A stretch of 64,000 nt of DNA from Macrocystis pyrifera. Taxonomy: Eukaryota; Sar; Phaeophyceae; Laminariales; Laminariaceae. The DNA lies in NCBI GenBank assembly GCA_031763025.1, contig JASSKH010000014.1, positions 6,890,633 to 6,954,632 of the forward strand, given 5' to 3'. The position numbers and the translations under genes are program-made. Shown in pieces: positions 31,162 to 44,900 of the stretch (position 1 is its first letter; each line of letters starts with the position of its first letter). The notes beneath the pieces were generated by a model, which saw only the letters and a program-made list of their open reading frames with translations, was not told the origin of the DNA and ran no database searches.

Positions 31162-34100
31162 ATGCTAGTAGTGGTAGAGCTGAAATATTCAGATCCACCG
31201 GAAGAACCGGCACGAAGAAAAGCAGAAGAAATTGCGGCTACCACGATGACCTACAGCAAAATAAGCAACACATCCCAACCTACGAGGACCTCCGACATCG
31301 GCGTTGGTAAGAAGAAGCGTGGTCACCTCCAACGCCACCAACCAATCTCCGCCAGGAACTCGGCGCGGCAGCGATTTCCGGGCGTACGAACTCCCAACAT
31401 GCCGAGCAGAAGTGGGGGCTGCTACCGGGGTGGTACTCCCACGAGAGTTATGAAACCCCGCCTGCCGTTTGCACCTCGCGCGGGGAAGAGTCGCCGTCGT
31501 GATGGGCGCTGGGGAGATTCGGCATCGGAGCGGCGCGATCATTTTGTTGCGGCACGAGTCGCGGCGCACCACAGCATCACAACGTTATCATCGCAGCCTC
31601 TGCCCTACCTCCCCTCCTCATCCTCCTCCTTCTCCCCCACGAATAGTGTTCCGTTCTTTGAGTACGACAGCAGCGTCTCGTCTGTCTCATGGGGAGATTC
31701 TTCTTGCCCCGCCAACCGAGAGTCGGAGTGTTATTCCCACAAGAGCGATCTTGGAGATGAGGACGGTTGTGTGTGGCGGCAAGAGCAAAGCAGCATCAGC
31801 AGCGTCAGCGGTGCCAGCAGCGGAAAGGGTGTGCCTTACGGTGGCGATGGTGGTGGTGGTGGTGGGGGGGGGGGGGGGGGGGGGGGGGGTGGTGGTATTG
31901 GTGGTATTGGTGGTGATATTGGTGGTGGTGATGTTGGTGGTGGTGTCGATGTTGGTGTTGATGTTGGTGCTGATGTTGGTGTTGGTGTTGGTGTTGGTGT
32001 CAGGGTTGGTGTTGGTGGCGGCGGCGGCCTCAACTGTCGCGGGAATCGCCTACCCGGTAACGAGAGCTTGATGGTCGCCACGAACAACGTCAGCGATGTT
32101 GAAGGAAGCAGTTGCGGAAGAGGGAGCATGACCCGGTGTTCTCCGCGTTCAGCACACCTACGAGAAGAGACAGACGGCGACGAACTTAAGAGGATGGCGA
32201 GGCTAGGCCCGTTGCAGCCCCAGAGCTTGTTCCGGATCGGGGACTCTCAGCGGGGCGAACTGGAATCATCGAAAGGAAGAGGGAGCATGATCCGGTGTTC
32301 TCCGCGTTCATCACACCTCCGAGAAGAGACAGACGGCGACGAATTTAAGAGGATGGTGAGGCTAGGCCTGTGGCAGCCCCCGAGCTTGTTCCGGGTCGAG
32401 GGCTCTCAGCGGGGCGAACTGGAATCATCGAAAGGAAGCCCCAAGACTCAGCGTCAGGTAAGGGTGCGATTGTGTCATCGTCTCCGGGCATGAAGCCGTG
32501 ACTAAATACACGACGCCGTTTAGAACTGCGCACACGTTGTTGAGAAAATCGGTGCTCAGATTTAGAGATGGGTTGTTTTCTTCGAGGACTGCTGGTACTA
32601 AAGTAACAAAAAATGACCTAACTGCGCTGCGCCGCGGTGTACCTATCATACCAGATGGGCGACAATGTGGGCCCGTTTGTCTTCATCGCAAACTGTTGTT
32701 AAGCAAGACATTATTGTTTATCTTCTTGTGCGCAACGTGTCCCGGTTGGGGAGGCTTTTCAAACTATGGCCGTCGCCTTCGCATGAAAATTTCACCTTTA
32801 TACGAAAAAATGTTTCAGGAGGTGATGTGGTCGGTCAAGGTAAAACGAACACCGGTCAAGGGTACAGGGCCGAGTGTTCCACACCACAGCCTAGTAGGTA
32901 GACGTCCGCCTAGGGGAATTAGCTGAAAAATCCAGGGCTCCCTTCATGGGTCATGAGCCCGACTCGCGGGGGTCGGATCAGGAATTTTTCGAAATATCAC
33001 GGGTCGGGTTGGGTTGGGTTGGGTTGGGTCTGGTCGGGTCAGGTCAGAAGGTTGTCAGATTCGCACGGATCAGGTCCGGTCACCGTTACCCGACCCGACT
33101 CGACCCGACCTGACCCCGCGAGATTTGACCGGGCCCGTGAACAGCTCTGGGACAAAACCCGTTTTGTCAAGGGGCGAAAGTGACATAATTTTTCTTTTGA
33201 GATTTTTGATCGGGTTACCCCTTCACGACTGCACTTACTCCCGTTTTGGGGACTATTTACTTGGAGTTAGAGGCATATTTTCGGTTCGCGGTGTGGTGTT
33301 CAAAGGGTTAAAAGCATAGCATGCAAACTCTGAGCACGCAAGGAAATTTTCAGGTTGCGCTCGCGTCGTACCATACATATATATGGCAGGTATCCTTGTG
33401 TTGTTGTTTTTTGTTGCTGTTGTCGTTGTGTTGTTTTGTGCATAGTTCGGTTACCAACGTTTTCACACCCTTTGCTCTAGCACAGAATCCGATAAGTCCA
33501 TGTTGCACAATCACGATTGCTCTTCTTGTCGTGTCTCTAGACCATCACGTCGTATCTGCTATCAGCGAGGGACCGGCGTGAAAGCGCGATTTCCTGATCT
33601 GTGTTGTCTAGCTCATGTTTCCGGGTTGGACCCTACGTATGGTCCGCATGATCTAGATTACTTAGACCGTGATCCGTCCAATGTTTGTTGTGACCTGTTT
33701 AACAGCGAGGGACAGGCGGAAAGCGCGACTTCCTGTCGGCCCTTCGGACCCAGGTGATCGAGGATGTGCAAGAGAGGTGGATGAAGCGAAGGGCCATGCT
33801 AAGGCCTGACAGGTTCACCGCCGCGCAACGGCGAGAGCTGCGGCAGTGGTAAGAGGGGGAAAGAGAGAGAGAGAGGGGGTGTGCTATATGCGAGATCAGC
33901 ATACCGGTTTGTGGTTGAACTACACAAGAAGGCGTTCCTTATCGATGGCATACCATCTTTCGATGGCATATCATCTGTGTTGCACAATATGGTTCGTTCT
34001 CAACCTTGGCCATGGTTTGTTAATCGTTTTCAGCCTACTGTACGTATTTCTCTCCGAGTCAGTTCTGGGTGAGAGATAAGGAAATACCACCTGTGACTCT

Positions 34101-37100
34101 ATTATCATAGCACGCGTCGACATATCGAGGCAAAACTGTCACACGAAGACCAGCCAGGTTAGGTATTTTTCATGAAAACGAAAGAACCTCGGGAAAGCTC
34201 GCCATACGTTTCAGTTCGTGCACACAACGCACTCTTTCCCAAATATTGAAAATCCAGCCGGAGCCGCCAGCATTCATGATGCTGCTTGTTGTTGTCCTGT
34301 CTTGTGCCCTTGCCGCCGCCCTCAGGGCACCTTGTGCTAGATCATGCCGTTTGGGCGACATCCACCCAAGGGACACGTGCTTACGGTGGTATGGGTAGAA
34401 CCTCTTTGAAAAAAGAAATCGGAGGCTCTCCTCGCTGCGGTAGACTCCGAGAAGGATGCACCCCTTGATCCGATGAGCAATCAGTCCCAGGTCCTACCTA
34501 GCCTATACAGTAAGTCTGCGCAACGGATCACATTTAAAAAAAAAAAAACGAGACGATGTGTGATACAGCAGTCCCTGACAGCGAACTTGTTTTGCTTTGG
34601 AGTGCGGGTTGGGGAACAAATACATCTAAAACAAATTTTATTGGACAAGATTTTTTTGTTCGGGTGTAGAAGGCTCCCAACGACGACGTGCGGCGTCCTT
34701 CATTCTTGAATATTTAGTGTTTAAAAAGCAAATATTACAGGGGACCATAGTAAATGGGACCAAATTTTGTTAGTAAAAATAGGGAAAGATATAGGTTTTC
34801 GTGCGTACCATAGGTGCTATTTACTATGGTCCTCCGTAATGGTATCTGTTGAATGAAGGCCAGAAAACCTGTTTTTGCTGTAGGAAAATGAACGCGAAAT
34901 TCCTGTTGTATTATGTCTCTCTACCGTGGATCATTTAATGTAAGTATTGGGTTTGAATGAGGCTTCCTGCGCCGGGCAGGAGGTCTCGTCTGGTATTTCC
35001 CCCCGCGCTGAGTAGACTAGCGTATCACGTACTCTGCGGGGGGGTAGTACCTTTAAATGATCTGATTATACAAGCATAAGAATGCTAATCCTACTGCTGG
35101 GTGGGTGGGATGGTCTCGAGAAATGTTGTGACCAACTTTGCTCACGAGGTTTCAGGAGCGAAAATAGTTAGTGACCTCGTTGCGAAACAAGTTCCGAGAC
35201 ATTTCGGTATCATCGATGGTTCCATTATTTATGCAAAAAGATTTTGAGCCCATCCATTCGATCGCCATTCTACTGTTGTAATATGTCTTTCTACCGTGGA
35301 TCATTTAATGTAAGTATTGGATTGGATGAAATTCCAACACGAAAATGAACAAGTTAGGATTGAAGCATGGCAGCACACTGTAATTCGTCAGCTGAGAATC
35401 CTCACCAGTCAGAAGGTATTGCAGTCAAAAAGGAACCACCCCTGTATCGTCGCACGCGCCCCAGCATAAAAACGAGCTGGATCATACATACCAATGACTA
35501 AAATCGCGCCTGAAAATATCTACCACACTGGATGGAAATATAAAGATCATTTGGTCTTCATATCAAATTTTAAACGATCACTATAGTTCCGACCGGAGTG
35601 GTGGATCGTTGAGCTGGGATATCGGTACTGATAATCTCTCCGATGCGCGCTGCATTTTTGTTTTTTCGCCGTCCTCCCCCACAAGGTTCGATAGCCTGGA
35701 CAGGGACGGGTCGGGAGAGATAGACTGCTCGGAGTTATCCCACCCGCTTCTTTCCACCGGCCTGGCAAGGAGCGCGCAGGAAGTGGAGAAGCTGGTGAGC
35801 GCAAGTTTCTGCACGCGGGCTTGACACCCATGACCTATGGCACACATTGATGGCCATGCATGGTGCGCCTCGACCGCATCTAGCATGCGTCAAGGTATCA
35901 TACCTCTCTGACCCGAATTATAAAGACATTTTGAGTACTAACTAAAAATTTAAAAAGGTCATTATATTCAGGTACAGAGTGGTGCATACTCACTGGTAGT
36001 TGAACCTACCCCTACATGCAGTGGGATGAAGTCCTCTCTCGCATTCCCTCTACGACATTGCCGGGACGGGGGATCACCGTCAGGTTTTCGTTCACCGTAT
36101 ACCGGGCACAAAAAAGCATTGCTGAGCTCCACCTTTGCGCCACAAGCGTGAAACACGCCGTGAGGTGCTTGTTGGGCGAGTCGCATGACGGGCGAGTGAG
36201 TGAGCTGCATCTATCCTACGGCAAGGGGGGAAGGGGTCGTTTTTTTTTTGCCCCCAGCCCTTCTGGCTGACGGAGCTCCTCAACTGAGGATGTATATACA
36301 AAAAAAAACGGTACACCGTAGAGAGTGTTGAGCTCGCGCAGGGGTAGGTACCGATCGTTCTTCGGCGGCCGTTTTTTTTTTTTTCGACAACGGAGGGTAA
36401 AAAGGGATGCAAAAAAAAAATCGAAACATTATATTTTTCGAAGGCTCTCTCTCTCTTGACCAGATCTTTCCGAAAACATATTTGCTCGGTATTTGCAACC
36501 TTCCCGTTTGGGGGAAAAAAAATCGATCGCCGAAAATGTTTTTCAGCGATCGTTTTCTTTTCCCCCTGACGACGGAGGGTGAAAAAGGGGTGCAAAAAAA
36601 AAGTTGAAACATTTGTATATTCTCGACTAGATCTTATTTCCGAAAACACCTTAACGTTGCTCGGTATTGGCAAGCTTCCCCCGCTTTCTGAGAAAATCGA
36701 GCGCTGAAAAGTGATCGCACCCATGTGCGAACTCTACGATATAGATTCACCCTAAACTCTCTGAGGGTCCAATCCCCCCCCCCAAGGTATGATGAGGGAT
36801 TCAACGGGAACCAAACACATTAATACGACTGATGCTACACCTCGTCTCGTACGCGTACGTACGCACAATGCCCAACAATGTAGAGCTAAAGTTACATGCT
36901 CATCCTTTCTGCTGGCGCCCGGCAAAGACGCCGTTTAGACTCGGAATTCCCCCCCCCCCCCCCAAACGTGATACCTCTATCGCAGAACGCCTCCCATGTG
37001 CAAACTTAACGCTCGCTACGGTACCCCACACCTTCGGACGAGCCACCATTATTCTACCGTTTCGTGTACAATTGCGGAACAGGTGGGTAAGCCCGGTTCA

Positions 37101-37402
37101 GAGCGCCGAATCTGGAATCTGGACTCTGGAAATCTCGACGTCTAAGGTCACATAAACACGGCTTCTTTACCCACGAAACCCCCTTGTGGAAGCGTTAGAC
37201 TTAGGGTGCATGTGTATCTAACTACCGTGAAAAAACTGAAACCGAGCTTTGCGTTGGGGGGCGGAGGCGAAATTTCCAGATTCAAAATTCAAAATTCCAG
37301 ATTCCAGATTCCGAAAAGCTGATGTGAACAGACAGGGATTTACTTGCATGACCCATGGGATTGTTCTCCCTCTTCCTACACACCATCCGTAGCATGCGTT
37401 TC

Positions 37403-37450
<48 letters not shown>

Positions 37451-38874
37451 TATTTGCCGGCCTCCGTACCTAAACCTAACCCTAACCTTAACCCCAAGTT
37501 CCGCGCTTTGGTTTGTTCGGTTTGACGAAAGAAAAGGTGAGGGAGGTGGACAGGGACGGCTCTGGTGAGATAGGGTTTCAGGAGTTTCTGTCGATCCTGC
37601 AGCCCAACAGAAGAGGAGCCGCCAGAGGCACCGTCGACAAGATCATCTCCCTCCAAGAAGTGAAAAAGGTATATACCTCGTAGGTGATGCATGCTACCGT
37701 TACGGGGGGGCATAGTAAATAGGACCAAATATTGGTAGTAAAAATATGGAAATGTACGGGTGTTTGTGTTTACCTCAGGTCCTATTAACTACTGTATGCT
37801 CCCCCGTAGTATAAGGGCGCACCGAAAGACGCGTGCTACAGGTACAGGCGTGCACTCGAAACTTTCCCGAGGCTCACTCCTCCATTGAGGGGGGTTTTAG
37901 GCATCACCCAAAAACGTCTCTAAGAAATAAGAGGGGTTGACGACCCGCTGAGCCATCCCCTGACCTAGTAATTGTTTTTCTCGAAAAATATCGAAAGAAA
38001 CTGACGATATTGGGTATTACGGTGGACCATGGTAATCAGGACCCATCATCTAGACAAAAGCCTATATATTCCAGTATTTTTACAAGGCATATTTGGGCCT
38101 GATTAACGCTCCCCCGTAGAAGTTCCTTACCACTCTGATCGGAAATATAAGGAACCTTTGGACACTAACACTTATACCAAGCGTTCCGTTTATTTCCGCC
38201 CATAGCGGTAGTTGAGAAGCCCCCCATCAGTCAGAAATATTTTTAGGCACAAAAAAGAGCTACCTCAAAAGAGCTACCTCTCTGTTATTCTTATTATTAT
38301 GCTTGCCATCCGACAACGTGCAGCATGATGAGCTTGAGCGTCGATCAATCGAAACATTCCTGAAAGAAGAATCCCCGGAAACAAAAAAAAAAACTATGCA
38401 CAAAAAGGTCTATCTGTCTGCCTTCTATGTCTACTGTATCGTCCATCCGAATATTTTCTTACGCTCCTTCCTCAGTCGAGGAACTCTATATATGACCCGG
38501 ATGAAAACCGCGACGGCGCTTTCTCAGGATGTTTTTTCCAAAACAAGTAGTGACAAAAATGAACTTCCATTCAATCGAAATGCTGGGATGAATCTCGCAG
38601 TTGTGGAGCCCTCTAACAACCGGCTATTACGGAGGACCATAGTAAACAGGGACCAAATATTGGTAGTAAAACTAGAGAAATATATAGGTTTTTGTGTGCA
38701 CCGTAGGTCCTATTAACCATGGTCCTCCGTAATAATATGTCATGAACAGCCAGTCAGAAATATTTTGGCCATTTTTCGCTACTCTTATCGTAGCATGCTT
38801 CATTTTTTCTTTTCTTTTTTTGGTCCTTTCCTACATTTTTCGTATTTTTGGTCCTCCGGCGGATGGACTAAGGA

Positions 38875-38912
<38 letters not shown>

Positions 38913-41900
38913 ATAGTAGTATTACGGGGGTCCATAGTTAATAGGACCTACGGTATACGTAAAAACCTATATATTTGCCTATTTTTACCAACAATATTTG
39001 GTCCTATTTACTATGATCCCCCGTAATAGTAGTAGTAGGGGTAGGGTCATGCTGCGCCCGTGCTTTGCGACTCCTTGCATCAACCATGGCGGCCCAGGCA
39101 CCAACCACTTGTATTGTCGCCCAATCACGTCGGGATGCGCCCCTTACTGTAAGCATAGCTTTCTGCGATCATCGTGAATTCTTCCCCTCGAAAGTCCCAA
39201 CAGGGAGGCTTAATTTCCGCGCGCACTGCTGCACAGAACATGCATGTATAAGAGAGGGTAAATTCCACCGAACTGCCGCACATAACATATGTATATATAT
39301 GTACCTGGTATGTATGTATGTGCCCTGTGCCGATTCACGTTGGCTGTGTATATTGCGTGCGATGCGACCGGGTATAGGTATAAGGGTGTGCACCTGCTGC
39401 AATTGTTTTTGGGGCTCCTCAATAAATTGATGATCTCTGTAGGATCTCTACATATCTCTCACCCAGAAACGGCTTACGAAAAAAATGCACGCTTATAACC
39501 CGAAGAACAATCGCCAGAAATATTGAACAAACACAAAACGATATTGGGACTGGAGCTATGGCCGGGGGACTAAACCCTCACTTGCACGGTCGTTTTTTAC
39601 CAAATGTCTTTTGATACACATACATACATACATGTAGAACGATCGTTTGCAACGATCCTTTGTTAAGGCCAGATCTTATGCAATTTTTTTTTAGGTGATT
39701 ATATGGCTGTTTACGGAGGCTTCGGGGCATCTAGTCCCGTTTCTGATCAGATTTTATCAAAATCACGTCTTATGGGGCCTGTTTGGTGGAAAAAATGTTC
39801 CTCCGAGATTTTATCACTCATGAAATTCCAGGAAGTGATTTTTTTTGACAGCCTTTTCTGATCAACTCTGAAAGTGATAAAATTTGCTTTTGCACAAGAC
39901 CTCGGAGGCATTGTACAATTTTGTATAGGTTACAGACAGGGCTCATGATGGGTCACGACGCTACATGCTTGGTTACTCTTGTACACAGCTGGGCTCCAGC
40001 ACTTGTGCATCGGCCACTACGGAGAGAGAGGGCATCAATACCTTGGCCACCATCGCGTCCCTTGCGGCCGCCCAACTGCAGCTGCTCTAGGCAAAACAAC
40101 TTTGGATACGAATAGGACGAGACTACAGCAGTATCAAAACAATCTAACGTTCTTCTTTTCTGACTACGACGGCCGCAAGCAGCTCATGCTCCGCGAGAGC
40201 GAGAGCTCCTTGCTGGTCCAGCGACCCCTTACGCAGCTCCCCAGGAGGTTCCACGTTCCGTTCCTTCCTTGGAGGAGCTGGTGGTGAAGGTTGATCGCCC
40301 AACCCGGCGTGAACGACTCGTTCGTGTCGTGGTCCACGTACGTAGAGTTCAAGGAAACTTCAAGATCTCGGTTCTGTTCTTTTTTTTTTGTTCTCCCATG
40401 AAATAAAACCAAAAACACCATAAGACGGCACATGGCGCACCGATCTGGTGTGGCTTTTTGCCGCAGGAAAATCCGACTTCCTGCCTTTTTCAATCACTCA
40501 AAAAATATTGCATAAGATCTGGCCTAAGATAGTAAAAAAAGAGTGATCGCTTTTTCATGATTGTTGAAAGGTCGTTTTCAACAATCGATCGTTGAACGAT
40601 TGTGAAGCGGTGGCCGCTATAGGGTAGTGGTAAGGGTAGTGGTAAGGGACGCAAGTGGTTTTGGCAGCTGGAAAGCAGTGCTTCGCTTCTTCTGATTTAG
40701 ATCTTCTTATTGATGGCGAGAGCTGAGGAGGTGCTCTGGTAGAGAAGTGAGAGGTAGGGGGGAGGGACTCGACGCCCAGATATGCTCGTCCCACCCCACG
40801 CCACAGGCTCTCCTAAATTCCTCTTATCTGATGTACGCCTACAGAACTTTCCTATGCCTACCGGTCGTTCATCTGCTAATATAAGAACTTCTCACTTCGT
40901 GGTCCTATCTATGTTAAGGAACATTACTCTCGTCTAGCGGGTTATCCGCCCTAGAGAACATTCCTAAAAGAACGTTTCTCTCGACTAACGGAATGTCCGC
41001 CGGGTTAATCCATTCTTTGGATTATTCTCCTATTCGTGAGACTACAAGGCTGCAACGTATCATCTATATCTATAGCCCATGAGTGCTCTACTCATATCAC
41101 ACGATCCTTTTAAACGATCTTTCTGTTCGATCGCTGAACGATCGTATACTTTTTTACGAGCGAAAATTGAACGAACGTTTTTAATGATCCTTTTTTATTA
41201 ATAGGACCGTCGAACGATCGTTTTAACGACCCCTTCTATTAAGATCATTGACTGATGGGTTGTTTTGCCGATATATTTATCCGACCGTTGAACGATCATA
41301 TTTATCGAACCCTTTTCGCGATCATTGCATGATGATCCGTTTTAACTACCCTTTTTTACGGTCGTTACAAGATCTTTTTAACGATGCCGTATTACGCGCG
41401 ATGAACGATTGATACAATTTACGTTATCATTTTCCGATCGTTGAACGATCGTTTTTGACGATCCCTTTTTACGATCGTTGCAATTACTATATATATATAT
41501 ATCATTGTTGTTAACTATCCCTCTTGGGATCGTTGAACGGTCGTTTTTTAAGATGATTGTTATGATCGTCGGACAATCCCTTTTAACGATCATTTTTTCC
41601 GATCGTTCCACGATCGATTTTTAGCATCCCTTTTTACCATCGTTGAACGATTTTTTCAACGATCCGTTCTGACGACCGTTGACCGATCCTTTTTAACGAT
41701 CCCTCTATACGATCGTTGGAATATTGTTTTTAGCCATCGATCCTTTTTTCCCGACCGTTGAACGATCGTTTTTAACGATCCCTTTTTCCGATCGTTGAAA
41801 CATATCGTTTTTAACGATCGGTTCCTTTTTCCGATCGTTGAACGATCGATTGTTTTTAACTATCCTTTTTCACGAGATCGTTGAACGATCGTTTTTTATC

Positions 41901-44900
41901 GATGCCTCTTCACGATCGCTAAACGATCGTATTTTCACCTATAATTCCGTTTTTTTACGATCGTTGAACGATCGCTTTTACTTCTTTAAACGATCTATTT
42001 ATGCGAGAATTGAACGATTCTTTTTAACAATATATTTTCCGATCGTTATCGTTAAACGATCGTTTTCAATGATCCTTTGTTCCGATAGTTGAACGCTCGT
42101 TTTTAACGTTCCCGAACGATATATTTGAACAAAATCCTTTTTTACGATCGCTAAATGATTCTCTTGAATAATCCCTTTTTGCTACCGGTCGTTGAACAAT
42201 CGTATTGCTATTTTTTACCATCCATTCCTATTTCTTCACAACCGTTAAACGATCCTTTTCAATGGTCATGTGCTACGTACATCATCATCGAACGATCCTT
42301 TTTAACGACCTTTTCCCCCGATTGTTGAATGATCGTATTTGACGACCCCTTTATCCGATTGATGAATGATCGCCGTATTTATTTAGCGATCCCTTTTCCG
42401 ATCGTTGAACCATCGTTTTTTTTGCGATCCTTTACGATCACCAATCGTTGACACATCGTTTTTGACCATGATTCTTTACAATCGCTAAACGATCGTATTT
42501 ACCTTTAGTCCTTGGTGTTCTAGCGATCGTTGAATGGTCGTTTTTTTACCGACCCCTTTATACGAGCGTTGGACCGTCCTTTTTAACGGTATGTTATCCC
42601 GACGTTGAACGATCGTACGGAATAAATAAGTTAGCTTCTTTCCGATCGTTGAATGATCGTTTTTACTGTTGTTGTTCTTGATCGATCGTTTTTAACAATA
42701 ATATCTGTTTAGGATGTTTGAACGATCGCGTATTTATTTAACGATCTCTTTTTTTTTTACGATCGCTATAAAATCCTCTTGAACGACCCCTTTGTGCGAT
42801 CGGCTATATAATATATATGCGATTTCCTTGAACGAACTCTCTTCACGATCGTTGAATGATCGTATTTTACCAATGATCATTTTTCACTCTCAATCGTTGA
42901 ACGATCCTTGTCAATGATCAGTTGCTATTATTATCGTTGACCGACCGTATTTTTTAGCGGTCCCTTTTTCCGATCCTTGAACGGCGATCGTATTTTAGTT
43001 ACTGGCCCCTTTATGCGATTGTTGGAACAAGAGCGCTTTTAACCATCCCTTTTTTACTTGTTACACGCGCCTAACAATGATGGGGTTACGGTTAGATCGT
43101 TGCTTCGATCGATCCCTTTTTACGATCTTTGAACGATAGTATTTACCGATCCCTTTTCACGATCGTTGACCGATGGTTTTTCACGATTTTTTTTTGCGAT
43201 CGCTAAAAAAGCGATCGATCGTGACCAACGATCCCTTTAGAGATCATTGAATGATCCTTTTGAAATATATATATATCCTTTCGCACGATGATGATGATAG
43301 ATAGATAGTCGAAATATATTTTTGAGCGATCATTTATTTTATTTCCCGATCGTTCAAACTATCGTTTTTCGCGATCCCTCTAGACGATCGTTGACCATGA
43401 ATCGTTGATAACGATACTTACTTTTTTCACGAGATGATAGTCGAACCATCATTGCCAATGATCCTTTTTTTCCGATTGTTTAATGATGACCATTGTATTT
43501 AACGATATCGTTTTACGATCGTTGACCAATTGTGTTTAACAATCCCTTTTTACGATCATCTTCGAACTATCGTTTTCAACGATCCATTTTTGCCGTCGTC
43601 GTTGAAATATATATATTTTTACCGATCCCTTTTTACGATCACTGAACGATCTTTTCAGAACGATCCCTTTTGACGATCGATGGTTCAGTGATCGTTACTA
43701 TTAAGGATAATTTTTCATGATCGTCGAGCGATTGTGTTTAATGACCATTTCTTACTATGGTTGAATGATCGTATTCAACGATCCCTTTTTTTTTTCACGA
43801 TCGTTGAACGATCAAGACGATCGCACTCAACAATACCCTTTTATGTCTATATTAATTATCGTTGAACGATCGTTTCGGTTTTAACGGTGATTTTTATAAC
43901 AATCGTCGAACGGTCGTGTTTTTTATTGATCATTTTTTAGGATCGTTGAACAATGATTAATCGTATTCAAAATCCCTTTTTCCGATCGTTAAAAGGTCGA
44001 GTTCAACGGTCCCTTTTCACCATCGTTGAACGATCGTTCGTAGCGATCCCTTTTTCCGATCGTTGAACGATCATTTTTAACGATCCCCTTTTCCGATCGT
44101 TGCACAATCGTTTTAAAACGATTCCTTTGTACGACCTTTGATAGTTTTTAACGACTCCTTTTTCCGATACTTGAACGTACGATCGTTTTTAATTATCCCT
44201 ATTTTCGATCGTTCAAAGATCCTTTCTCCCTGTGTACGACCGATGCATGATCGTTCTGAACGGTTCTTTTTTCCGATCGCTGAACGATCATTTTTCACGA
44301 TCTCTTTGTTCGATCGCGAAGAAATCGTATTTACCGATTTGTTTCCGCGATCTCGTTTTGAAAAAATAATCCTTTTAATATACGAGCGTTAAATGATCAT
44401 TTTAAACGATATTTTTTTGGATCGTTGAACGATCGTTTTTAACTATATGCTTTTTCCCTTCCGTTGAACGATCGTTTTGAACGATCGCTTTTACGATGAT
44501 CGTTGAACGGTCGTTTTCAAGGATCTTTTTTACCTTATTAATTGCACGAGCGCGTATTATTATTTGATATACCCTTTTTACGTTTGTTCGTGAACGGTCC
44601 TTTTTAACGGTCCCTTTTTACGATCGTTCAACAGTCGGTCGTATTTACCGATCCCTTTTTTATAATCGTTGAACGATCCTTTTAATGATTGATCCGTTTT
44701 TACGATCGTTGGACAATCCTTCGTGACGATCCTCTTTGGCCGATCGTCGAATGTGAGCAGCGTATTTCACGACCCCTTTATCCGATCACTGAACGATCGT
44801 ATTTTACGATCCCTTTCTCCGATCCTTGAACGATCGTTTTCAAAGATCCCTTGTTCCGATCGTTGGACAATGGTTTTAACGATCGTTGAATGATCCTTAT

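Noticed and set aside
40164-40493. Minus-strand frame reading VDHDTNESFTPGWAINLHHQ inside the Harbinger-like element
   Set aside because: The opposite strand also has plausible frames, and neither shows a known domain or splice context; mentioned under the element only.
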